A stretch of 38,538 bases of DNA from the NCBI GenBank assembly GCA_025964575.1, contig JAOPYO010000133.1, forward strand, positions 1 through 38,538, written 5' to 3'. How positions within the stretch are numbered: position 1 is the stretch's first letter; every line of letters begins with the position of its first letter. The notes beneath the pieces are model-generated. The model did no database searches and was not told where the DNA came from. It worked only from the letters and a program-made list of their open reading frames with translations. The DNA is from Actinomycetes bacterium. Lineage in GTDB: Bacteria; Actinomycetota; Actinomycetes; Streptosporangiales; Streptosporangiaceae. The translations under genes were made by a program, and so were the position numbers. This document shows positions 17,671-24,472 of this stretch, piece by piece.

Positions 17671-18042
17671 ATGCGCATCACGGAGGCCGCGCGGCGGCTC
17701 GGGACCTCACCCCGCATGCTCCGCTATCGCGAGACGCTGGGGTTGCTGCCGCCGACCCGGGAGCGTACGGGCAGGCTCCCGGCGGAGAGCCGGAACGATC
17801 ACAGTGGACACCGGCGATTCGGTGAGGCCGAGTTGCGCGCGGTCGCGTTGGCACTCGCGCTGGAGAAGAAATACGACATCAGCCCCGCGGAGCTGGCCTT
17901 CGGGCTGCGGGTACTGGCCGAGCCCGAAGTACGGGCTCGTGTACAGGAGCTGGGCGAACGCATCGGCCGACTGTCCGCGCCACCCACCCGGGCACTGGAC
18001 TTCGAGAAGGAGAAGGCCCTCCGGCTCCTTCGACGCCGCTGA
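17671..18042 (+). CDS. MerR-family transcriptional regulator
   Basis: A 123-aa regulator. The N-terminal winged helix (about 1-70) starts [21 protein letters not shown] and continues with the family-typical LGLLPPTR and [19 protein letters not shown]; the turn before HRRF carries an unusually long Asn/Ser/Arg loop. A helical segment (about 75-123) with [12 protein letters not shown] probably forms the dimerisation coiled coil. There is no C-terminal effector domain and no Cys, so it is not a classic metal sensor. The ATG at 17671 lacks a Shine-Dalgarno sequence and is likely leaderless. It is divergent from ahcY by 219 bp. Its target is unknown; autoregulation or control of ahcY is plausible from the shared region. 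Confidence 0.9.
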   Translation: MRITEAARRLGTSPRMLRYRETLGLLPPTRERTGRLPAESRNDHSGHRRFGEAELRAVALALALEKKYDISPAELAFGLRVLAEPEVRARVQELGERIGRLSAPPTRALDFEKEKALRLLRRR

Positions 18043-18388
18043 AACCCGCGCCGGAGGCGCGGCCATTCACCACCAGGGACCACCCTCGCCGGTCGACCGA
18101 TCCGATCGTCCAGCCCCAGCCCAGGCGAGACCGGGTCGTCCTCCGCAGAGACACGACTCCGGCCGAACCGGCGAGGGATGTCTCCCCATGTACCTTCCCG
18201 TCCAGTCCCCAGGCGGGACGGAAAGGTGGTGTGACACCCGCGTCACACCTAAGACGTTATGTCCTCTCAGATCACCGGAGCGTCCCCCTCGAGGAGGGAA
18301 CCTGTGTCGTACTTAAGGGGGACACCGTCACCCGGCATCGCACCCCACGGTGAGGTGAGCAGCGCGGTAGAAGGGTCAAGATAGATCT
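18043..18388. other. Structured intergenic region before the kinase gene
   Basis: No gene is supported in these 346 bases. They contain several inverted repeats: TTCC(C)GTCC with GGACGGAA (18195-18223, one bulged base), an 8-bp dyad at 18228-18249 (listed separately), the self-complementary CCTCGAGG near 18287-18296, and GTGTC/GACAC around 18303-18325. The first could end the merR transcript; the others may be operator sites for the following kinase-regulator pair. Confidence 0.5.
18228..18249. promoter_or_regulatory. Inverted repeat GGTGTGAC-N6-GTCACACC
   Basis: A perfect 8-base dyad with a six-base spacer (ACCCGC), total 22 bases, the shape of a dimeric regulator operator. It is followed by a less GC-rich stretch (AAGACGTTATG, 18251-18261) and lies 140 bases before the histidine kinase start. 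The half-site resembles TGTGA/TCACA of Crp/Fnr-type operators and also fits other regulators, so the binder is not assigned. Confidence 0.45.
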
Positions 18389-19966
18389 GTGACCAGCAAC
18401 GACACGCCTCCACTCGGCCAGGGCCTCGCCCACCATGCTTGGCGGCTGTCCGGCCGGATCGTGGCCGGGGCCGGCCAGGTCCTGCTGTGGCTACTCAACG
18501 GGATCGGCCGGCTACTGCGGCCACTGGCGACCCGGACCGGTGCCTGGCTGTACGGCCGCAAGTCCGGCCGCCCGGCACCGCCCGCAGCACCCGGCCCCGG
18601 CCCGCACGGGCCCCAAGGGCCCCAAGGGCCTCAGGGGCCTCAGGGATCCCAAGGGCCTCAGTGGCCACCGCAAGGGCCTCAAGGGCCGCCGCAGGGCCCG
18701 CACGGCACGCGGTACGCGCCGCAGGGAATGCCGTACGCATCCGCACCGCCGACCGGTCAGGCCGCTTCGAGCACAGCCCCATTGCCCCGGTGGATCAATG
18801 CCTGGGAGGAGTTCGCGGCCTCGTGGTGGTTCGCGCCGCTGACCGGCGTGGCACTCACCGTGGCCGCGATGGCTGAGCTGTACGCCCGGAACATGACCCT
18901 GCTCAGCCTGCCCGGGGGGTTCGCGGTCGCCGCCACGGTGCCGCTGGTCTGGCGGCGTGAGTTCCTGCACCCGGTCGCGGCGGTCGCCCTCGGCGCCTTC
19001 GCCGCCGCCATGCTCTCCGGCCAACTACTCCTCGTCACGGTCGCCTTCGCCGCGCTCTACACGCTGTACATCCTGGGTCAGCATCTCCCCCGGCAGGCTG
19101 CTGGAGGGCTGGCGGTGGCCAGCGTGGCCAGCGTCCTGGTCGTTTATCTGGCCTCCAACAGCCTCAACGACATCCCGTGGCCGGCCGCGGTCATCGCCGT
19201 CATCGCGGCGATCGGGCTCGGCGACGCCCGTCGGGTGGTCGAGACCGCCGAGCGCACGGAGGCGGAGGCACAGGAACGTACGACCGAGACGCTGTCCCAG
19301 CTGAACGCCGTCCAACGGGAACAGGTCATACTCCGGGAGCGCGCCCGGATCGCCCGGGAGCTGCACGATGTCGTGGCCCATTCGGTGTCGATGATCGCGG
19401 TGCAGGCGGAGACGGCCCCGTACACGATCCGGGACATCTCCCCGGAGGCCGCTCAGGGCTATCGGGAGATCGCGCACACGGCGCGGGAGGCCCTGGTGGA
19501 GATGCGGCGGCTGCTCAGCGTGCTGCGGGCGGATGCCAAGGCCGAGGCGGAGGTGACCCCACAGCCACGGCTGGACCGGCTGCCCGAACTGATCGAGAAG
19601 CATCGCGGGGCCGGTGGCAACGCTCAGATCTCCGTCCAGGGGGATCCACGCACCCTGTCCGCCACGATCGAACTGTCCGCCTATCGGATCGTCCAGGAGT
19701 CCCTGACCAACGCCCGGCGGCACGCTCCCGGCGCGAACGTGCAGGTAGAGCTCACCTACCTGCCGGATCGCCTGGCCGTGCGGGTGCGGGACAACGGACA
19801 CGGCCCGACGCTGGTCCTCAATCCGCGTTCGGCCGGAGGAGGCCATGGGCTGCTAGGCATGCAGGAGCGTGCGACGATGCTGGGCGGACGTTTCTCCGCC
19901 GGGCCCGCCACCGAGGGTGGCTTCATGGTCGAGGCGGAGCTGCCCTTCAGAAGTGAGGAGCGGTGA
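18389..19966 (+). CDS. NarL-system sensor histidine kinase with collagen-like segment
   Basis: A 525-aa histidine kinase of the HisKA_3 class that should phosphorylate the adjacent regulator. Its layout is unusual: an N-terminal stretch with amphipathic helix (about 20-50), then a Gly-Pro-Gln repeat region (about 69-106), then four or five membrane helices (about 148-275). A short coiled coil (280-320) leads to the phosphorylation motif ARIARELHDVVAHSVS with His326. The ATPase domain has QESLTNARRHAPGA, VRDNGHGP and GGHGLLGMQERATMLGG. The GTG at 18389 has only a weak AAGGGT upstream. The stimulus is unknown. The regulator gene starts 44 bases downstream, so the two form an operon. Confidence 0.93.
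   Translation: MTSNDTPPLGQGLAHHAWRLSGRIVAGAGQVLLWLLNGIGRLLRPLATRTGAWLYGRKSGRPAPPAAPGPGPHGPQGPQGPQGPQGSQGPQWPPQGPQGPPQGPHGTRYAPQGMPYASAPPTGQAASSTAPLPRWINAWEEFAASWWFAPLTGVALTVAAMAELYARNMTLLSLPGGFAVAATVPLVWRREFLHPVAAVALGAFAAAMLSGQLLLVTVAFAALYTLYILGQHLPRQAAGGLAVASVASVLVVYLASNSLNDIPWPAAVIAVIAAIGLGDARRVVETAERTEAEAQERTTETLSQLNAVQREQVILRERARIARELHDVVAHSVSMIAVQAETAPYTIRDISPEAAQGYREIAHTAREALVEMRRLLSVLRADAKAEAEVTPQPRLDRLPELIEKHRGAGGNAQISVQGDPRTLSATIELSAYRIVQESLTNARRHAPGANVQVELTYLPDRLAVRVRDNGHGPTLVLNPRSAGGGHGLLGMQERATMLGGRFSAGPATEGGFMVEAELPFRSEER
18602..18705 (+). repeat. Collagen-like GPQ-coding tandem repeat
   Basis: About eleven imperfect 9-base units of the GGGCCTCAA / GGGCCCCAA type inside the kinase gene encode Gly-Pro-Gln triplets (residues about 71-106). 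They are interrupted by a QWPP and a PPQ step. The near identity of neighbouring DNA units suggests recent slippage expansion rather than only protein-level selection. Confidence 0.75.
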
Positions 19967-20010
19967 GGCGCCCCGAACCGGCCGTCAAGTTGTAAGGAGC
20001 ACCCCCGCCA

Positions 20011-20679
20011 GTGATCCGAGTGCTGATCGTCGACGACCAGACGATCGTGCGCGCCGGGTTCGCCGCCCTGCTGTCCGCACAGCCCGACATCACCGTGGTG
20101 GGTGAGGCGGGCGACGGCCGGGAGGCGGTTCAGCTCGCATCGCTCCGCCATCCCGACGTGGTGGTCATGGACATTCGGATGCCGGGCATGGACGGCATCG
20201 AGGCGACCCGCCGCATTCTGGCCCAGCCCAACTCCGACTCCCTCCGAGTGCTGGTGCTCACCACCTTCGACGTGGACGAGTACGTGTACGACGCACTGGC
20301 GGCGGGTGCCAGCGGCTTCCTGCTCAAGGACGCCACGGCCGACGAGCTCGTGTCGGCGGTCCGGGTGGTGGCCCGCGGTGATTCGCTGCTGGCCCCTCAG
20401 GTGACGGGCCGTCTGATCCAGGAGTTCACCAAGCAGCGCCGGAACCAGCCACGGCCCCCGGCCGAACTGGCCAGCCTGACCGCGCGGGAGACCGAGGTCC
20501 TGGTGCTGATCGCGAGTGGACTGTCCAACGCCGAGATCGCCGCCCGGCTGGTGGTCAGCGAACACACGGTGAAGACCCATGTGGCCCGGGTCTTCACCAA
20601 GCTCAGCCTGCGCGACCGCGCCCAGGCGGTGGTGCTGGCGTACGAGTCGGGGCTGATAACCCCGGGAGCCGGCGCCTGA
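20011..20679 (+). CDS. NarL/LuxR-family response regulator
   Basis: A 222-aa response regulator paired with the upstream kinase. The receiver domain (1-120) has VDDQ at 7-10, phospho-acceptor Asp54 in VVMDIRMPG, the conserved Thr in LTTFD and Lys in FLLKDA. The LuxR-type helix-turn-helix lies at about 150-215 with LTARETEVLVLIASGLSNAEIA and SEHTVKTHVARVFTKL. The GTG at 20011 is preceded by AAGGAG (19994-19999), a rather long 11-base spacing. The C-terminus ends shortly after the HTH. Its targets cannot be seen here; the adjacent secreted-protein gene at 20813, with a hairpin at its start, is the nearest candidate. Confidence 0.96.
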   Translation: MIRVLIVDDQTIVRAGFAALLSAQPDITVVGEAGDGREAVQLASLRHPDVVVMDIRMPGMDGIEATRRILAQPNSDSLRVLVLTTFDVDEYVYDALAAGASGFLLKDATADELVSAVRVVARGDSLLAPQVTGRLIQEFTKQRRNQPRPPAELASLTARETEVLVLIASGLSNAEIAARLVVSEHTVKTHVARVFTKLSLRDRAQAVVLAYESGLITPGAGA

Positions 20680-20777
20680 TCCGGTCTCGCGAGCCTGTTC
20701 GCCCATCAGTGCGGCAAGTAATGGCAAACAAGCGGGCAGCATCCGGCGGGCCGCCGAGACGCCGGCGCTGATGCCCC

Positions 20778-20810
20778 GTAGACCTCCAGAGGAACGAACT
20801 GGGGGTCTAC
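20778..20810 (+). promoter_or_regulatory. Hairpin abutting the 20813 start codon
   Basis: GTAGACCTCC (20778-20787) pairs with GGGGGTCTAC (20801-20810) through ten pairs, one of them G-U, around a 13-base loop that holds AGAGGAACG. It ends two bases before the ATG at 20813, and its right arm carries the only plausible G-rich ribosome-binding site. An RNA switch that hides the site, or a DNA operator, are both possible. Confidence 0.55.
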
Positions 20811-20812
20811 TC

Positions 20813-22060
20813 ATGGCAGGTCGCCTCACCATGCTCGGGACACCTCGCACCAGGGGCGCTGGATCACGAGCCCGGCGGCTCCTGGCGCCTGGCGCTCTGA
20901 TGCTCGCCGCGGGCCTTATGCTCGCGGTGGCCGTTCCGCCCGTCCTCTCCGCCGACTGCGGCTGCTGGCGCTACGTGCGCCTGAACGCCGGTGACTCCTT
21001 GGCGCCCGCATCGGCGGAGGAGACGACCCTGGGTGAGGTGACGGCCCCCTCGTACCGGGTGGCCTGGGCGGTGGGCAGCCGTGGCAGCAGACCGCTGCTG
21101 ATGCGCTGGAGCGGCCTGTTCTGGCGGGAGACGCCCCTGCCGGTCCCGGCCGACACGCTGCTCGAGGGCGTCGCCGCCGCTACGCCAGGAGACGCCTGGA
21201 CGATCGGGTACGGCCCGGACGGCACCCCCAGGGCCGCACACTGGGCCGGGGACACCTGGCGGCCCGTCGCGATGCCCCAGCAGGGCCCGAGTTTCCCCCG
21301 GGCCATCGACGCCCGTACGACCGCCGACGCGTGGATCGTCGGTAGCGGCGGCACCCAGGCCACGACCTGGCACTGGGACGGCGGGGCCTGGAGCCAGGTC
21401 GTCATTCCGGACAGCACAGCGACCCCGAGCGCGCTGGTGGCGGTGTCCGCCCGGGCCTCCGACGACGTCTGGGCGGTCGGCGGCCGAGGCGCGTCCCCAG
21501 CCCGGCAGCTCCTGCTGCACTGGGACGGGCAGGGCTGGACTCCCTTCATCGCCCCCGATCTCAACGGGGCGGCCGGGCTGGCCGACGTCGTCGCGCTGGA
21601 CCGGAACGATGTGTGGGCGGTGGGCTCCGTCAGGGAACCACAGACCAGCGAACCACAGACCAGCATGGCCACGGCCACCATCGGCATGGTGACGGAGCGG
21701 CCGCTGGCCGAGCACTGGGACGGCCGGGCATGGCGGGACGTACCGCTTCCTGGGGTGGGCGGGCGGTTCTCCAGTGTGACGGGCGATGGCCACGGCGGGA
21801 TCTGGGCGGCCGGCGAGAAGTCCGACGGCACGGCCTTCTTCGCACGATGGGACGGCCGCCGCTGGGAGCTCTCCGGCGCCCCGGTCCCGGGTGGGGAGGA
21901 CACGGACGCCAGGATGGCCTCTCCGGTCTCCGGAGTGTGGGGCCTGACCCGACTACCCAGGACGGACTATCTGTGGGCGGTCGGCACCTACAGGCCCTCC
22001 GGCAGGGACATACCAGCACACCTCGCCATCACGTGGACCAACGCCCCCCGCCCCCGCTGA
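20813..22060 (+). CDS. Secreted protein with seven W-x-x-G repeats (putative beta-propeller)
   Basis: A 415-aa exported protein. A basic N-terminus (TRGAGSRARR) and hydrophobic core (LMLAAGLMLAVAVPPVLSA) form a signal peptide with likely cleavage before DCGCW. The mature part has seven repeats of about 45 residues, each with a WxxG start (AWAVG, AWTIG, AWIVG, VWAVG, VWAVG, IWAAG, LWAVG). In most of them this is followed some 15-25 residues later by HWDG-x-W. That pattern fits a seven-bladed beta-propeller, but no enzyme motif is visible. ATG 20813 is preferred over ATG 20771 because the latter would translate the hairpin. Part of the signal peptide is encoded by the 32-bp repeat at 20867-20898. 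Function unknown. Confidence 0.82.
   Translation: MAGRLTMLGTPRTRGAGSRARRLLAPGALMLAAGLMLAVAVPPVLSADCGCWRYVRLNAGDSLAPASAEETTLGEVTAPSYRVAWAVGSRGSRPLLMRWSGLFWRETPLPVPADTLLEGVAAATPGDAWTIGYGPDGTPRAAHWAGDTWRPVAMPQQGPSFPRAIDARTTADAWIVGSGGTQATTWHWDGGAWSQVVIPDSTATPSALVAVSARASDDVWAVGGRGASPARQLLLHWDGQGWTPFIAPDLNGAAGLADVVALDRNDVWAVGSVREPQTSEPQTSMATATIGMVTERPLAEHWDGRAWRDVPLPGVGGRFSSVTGDGHGGIWAAGEKSDGTAFFARWDGRRWELSGAPVPGGEDTDARMASPVSGVWGLTRLPRTDYLWAVGTYRPSGRDIPAHLAITWTNAPRPR
20867..20898 (+). repeat. 32-bp dispersed repeat, copy B
   Basis: Matches 7022-7053 at 29 of 32 positions. Here it is inside a gene and encodes RARRLLAPGAL in the signal peptide of the 20813 protein. One difference breaks the perfect hairpin of copy A, leaving an imperfect dyad. 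Both copies follow GGATCA. Confidence 0.7.
21635..21664 (+). repeat. 15-bp tandem duplication
   Basis: GAACCACAGACCAGC occurs twice in direct succession inside the propeller gene, encoding EPQTSEPQTS in a loop after the fifth WxxG repeat. The exact identity indicates a recent in-frame duplication. Confidence 0.9.
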
Positions 22061-22071
22061 GTCCCGCGGCC

Positions 22072-22998
22072 CTATTTGGTGACCTTGGCGGGGTCACCGA
22101 GAGCGGGCTCGAGGAAGATGTGCTTGGCCATCGGGACGGCTGCGCGGACCCGGCCCTCGGCTGCGTCGATGCCCATGGCGACCTTCGCCGCGGAGTCGTC
22201 GTGCTTCACCGCGATCTTGGCCGCGATCAGGAGGTCTTCCGGGCCGATGTGCTGGGTCAGGAGTTCGATGACGTGCTCGACCTCGGCGCCCGCCTCCAGG
22301 GCGGCCATGATCGTCTGTTCGATCTCGGGGTCGGCGGCCTCGCCGATGAGCAGGCTCTTGGTCTCGATGGCCAGGATGATCGCGACAGCGCCCAGCAGGA
22401 CACCGATGGCCATCGAGCCGATGCCGTCCCAGATGCCGTCTCCGGTGACCACTGCGAGCGCGACCCCGGCGAGCGCGAGGACCAGGCCGAACAGCGCGGC
22501 CAGGTCCTCGAGCAGCACTACGGGCAGCTCCGGGGCCTTGGCCCGGCGGATGAAGGACGCCCAGCTCCGCCCGTCGCGCAGCTCGTTGGACTCCTTGACC
22601 GCAGTCCGGAAGGAGTACCCCTCCAGCAGGATCGCGAAGATCAGGACACCGAAGGCCCAGGCCGGCGACTCCACCGGGTGCGGGTCACTGAACTTGTGAA
22701 ACCCCTCGTACAACGAGAACAACGACCCGACGGTGAAGAGCACGACGGCGACGATGAAAGCGTAGAAGAAGCGCTCACGCCCGAATCCGAAGGGGTGCTG
22801 AGGGGTACGGTCCCGCTGCGAGCGATTCCGGCCCAGGATGAGCAGCGCCTGGTTGCCTGAGTCGGCGACGGAGTGAACGCCCTCTGCCATCATCGAGGTG
22901 GATCCGGTGAATCCGAACGCGACGAACTTCGCCACCGCGATCCCCATGTTGGCCATCAGCGCGGCCATGATGGCCTTCGTCCCGCCCTCGGCGCTCAT
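22072..22998 (-). CDS. Cation diffusion facilitator transporter
   Basis: A 308-aa CDF-family exporter, which should move divalent cations such as Zn2+ out of the cytoplasm in exchange for protons. Five to six membrane helices are visible (for example AKFVAFGFTG, FFYAFIVAVVLFTVGSLFSLY, AFGVLIFAILLEG and GSMAIGVLLGAVAIILA). The first metal-binding motif is HSVAD (His42, Asp46). The second is EDLAA (Glu164, Asp165), where many CDFs have HxxxD/DxxxD, resembling the ZnT9-like branch; HPFGFGRERFFYAF follows the first helix pair. A cytoplasmic C-terminal domain occupies about 215-308. It starts at ATG 22998 and converges on the propeller gene with an 11-base gap. The metal is not predictable from sequence. 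Confidence 0.92.
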   Translation of the reverse strand: MSAEGGTKAIMAALMANMGIAVAKFVAFGFTGSTSMMAEGVHSVADSGNQALLILGRNRSQRDRTPQHPFGFGRERFFYAFIVAVVLFTVGSLFSLYEGFHKFSDPHPVESPAWAFGVLIFAILLEGYSFRTAVKESNELRDGRSWASFIRRAKAPELPVVLLEDLAALFGLVLALAGVALAVVTGDGIWDGIGSMAIGVLLGAVAIILAIETKSLLIGEAADPEIEQTIMAALEAGAEVEHVIELLTQHIGPEDLLIAAKIAVKHDDSAAKVAMGIDAAEGRVRAAVPMAKHIFLEPALGDPAKVTK

Positions 22999-23019
22999 CG
23001 GTCTTCCTCTCGAGTATCA

Positions 23020-23062
23020 CCGTGATCATGCAATGGTTTTCGAAACTATTGCATGATCACGG
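23020..23062. repeat. Intergenic palindromic element, copy 2
   Basis: A 43-base near-perfect palindrome. Arms CCGTGATCATGCAAT (23020-23034) and its exact complement (23048-23062) continue inward through a G-T step and four more pairs to a three-base loop at 23040-23042. The outer CGTGATCATGCA is identical to copy 1 at 8081-8121, while the cores differ. It lies between the isomerase stop and the CDF gene start on the minus strand, seven bases from the isomerase stop, and could serve as its terminator. Confidence 0.87.
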
Positions 23063-23068
23063 AGAGTG

Positions 23069-24205
23069 TTAAACGATTCTGGCCTTGAGCGTCTGGATCG
23101 CGGCGACCGGCGTCGGGTCGACCCCGAGCGCGATCGCCAGGTAGACCGTCGCATAGTCGGTCAGCGCTATCAACGTGGCGATCCGCTCCAGCGGATGAGT
23201 GCCCTCGGCCATGAGTTCGGTCACCGCCACACCGCGGTCGCGAGCCAGCCTGGCCGACACCTCGCGGCGTTTGGCCACCTGGGGGTGCTCCTCGGTGTCC
23301 TGCAACAGGATCAGGTGCAGTCCGGTTTCGCCGTCCTCGGCACGGTCCCGGAAGAAGTCGTCCTCCGGAGCGCCGGAAGAGCCTCTGGCCGCGCCGAAGA
23401 AGCCGTCGAAGGCGACGACCTGGTTGTGGTTCGTCTCGGGCACCTCGCCGTACACGGCAGGGTATTTCGCGTTCTCATTGAGCTGACAGGCGAACCGGTG
23501 GGCCGCGACCCCGGCGAGCGGGGATGTGCCCCAGATCATCGGCATCGCGCCGGCAAGGTCCGTGGCCAGTTGCTTGCCGGGGTTGACGAACGTCTCGCTG
23601 CTGGGCCGGCAGCGGTGGCTGACGTCCTCCAGCCGGGTCGCCGTGGCCTCCAGGATCTCGTCCGGCACGTCGGCCAGCCCGATCGCACGGGCGGCGAGGA
23701 GCAGCGGAATCGTCAGACCCCACAAGGTGCCGCGCGGCTGACCGGCCGAATGGACCGGAACGAACAGTGCCCTGCCCTGCGCCGCGATCTCGGTCAGCGG
23801 GGAGTCCGGAGCACCGACGCACACCAGCCGGCAACCGCGTCGAATGGCCTCGACCGCGACAGCGAGCGTCTCCTCAGTGGCGCCTGAGCATGACACGGCG
23901 ACGACGAGATCGGCCACGCCCACCCAACCGGGCAGCGCGTACCCGCGGATCGTGACGACCTGAACCGGGCAGCTGTTGCCGCAGACGGCCGCCAGAACGT
24001 CGCCGGAGATTGCGGAGCCGCCCATGCCGACGACCACGACCGCACGCGGGCGGCCCTCGTCACCGAGCCGGGCCACACCGGCCTCGGCGGCCATGACCTG
24101 CGCCTGCCGGATCTGCGCGGCCGACGAGGCCACCTGGCGCAACATCTCGCTGGGATCGCCCGCGTTCAGCGCGTTCAGATCGTCGAGTGAGCCGGTGGTG
24201 TTCAT
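23069..24205 (-). CDS. SIS-domain phosphosugar isomerase (PGI/PMI-like)
   Basis: A 378-aa protein of the bifunctional phosphoglucose/phosphomannose isomerase type, predicted to interconvert fructose-6-phosphate with glucose- or mannose-6-phosphate. The ATG at 24205 has GGAG eight bases upstream. Two SIS domains are visible. The first contains VVVGMGGSAISGDVLAAVCG (about 55-75) and SCSGATEETLAVAVEA, the sugar-phosphate loop. The second includes the catalytic-type CQLNENAKYPA and ETNHNQVVAFDG, both typical of this family. It is the third gene after manB and the Trm112-like gene, so it likely feeds mannose-6-phosphate to ManB. The order manB-small Zn protein-isomerase is standard in actinobacteria. 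Confidence 0.9.
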   Translation of the reverse strand: MNTTGSLDDLNALNAGDPSEMLRQVASSAAQIRQAQVMAAEAGVARLGDEGRPRAVVVVGMGGSAISGDVLAAVCGNSCPVQVVTIRGYALPGWVGVADLVVAVSCSGATEETLAVAVEAIRRGCRLVCVGAPDSPLTEIAAQGRALFVPVHSAGQPRGTLWGLTIPLLLAARAIGLADVPDEILEATATRLEDVSHRCRPSSETFVNPGKQLATDLAGAMPMIWGTSPLAGVAAHRFACQLNENAKYPAVYGEVPETNHNQVVAFDGFFGAARGSSGAPEDDFFRDRAEDGETGLHLILLQDTEEHPQVAKRREVSARLARDRGVAVTELMAEGTHPLERIATLIALTDYATVYLAIALGVDPTPVAAIQTLKARIV

Positions 24206-24233
24206 GCGCTCGCTCCGAAGGCCTCCGGGCGGT

Positions 24234-24419
24234 TCATGAGGCCGTGGTGTCCGTCTCCGGCCTCCGGCCTTCGTCCACGAGCAGCACGGGAATGCCGTCC
24301 CGCACCGGATAGGCGTACTTGCACTCACCGGTGCAGACGAGCTCATCACCCTGGGCGACGAGCGTGCCTCGGCAGTTCGGGCAGGCCAGGATTTCCAGCA
24401 ACCATGAGTCGATCTTCAT
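24234..24419 (-). CDS. Trm112-like small zinc-ribbon protein
   Basis: A 61-aa protein of the Trm112/UPF0434 family. Four Cys in CPNC (13, 16) and CTGEC (29, 33) form a single zinc ribbon; the sequence [12 protein letters not shown] and [14 protein letters not shown] are hallmarks of the family. Trm112 proteins stabilise methyltransferases in eukaryotes and archaea, while the bacterial role is open. It lies between manB (53-base gap) and the isomerase gene (28-base gap), in one operon. The ATG at 24419 gives the expected family length. Confidence 0.93.
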   Translation of the reverse strand: MKIDSWLLEILACPNCRGTLVAQGDELVCTGECKYAYPVRDGIPVLLVDEGRRPETDTTAS

Positions 24420-24472
24420 CGGAGTCCGCCCCCACTTCGTGTGCAGCGTCTGTTACGTCTGCTCATAGCTCG

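Noticed and set aside
18602..18705. The GPQ repeat considered as a CRISPR or non-coding minisatellite
   Set aside because: The repeats are 9 bp without spacers and stay in frame within the kinase gene.
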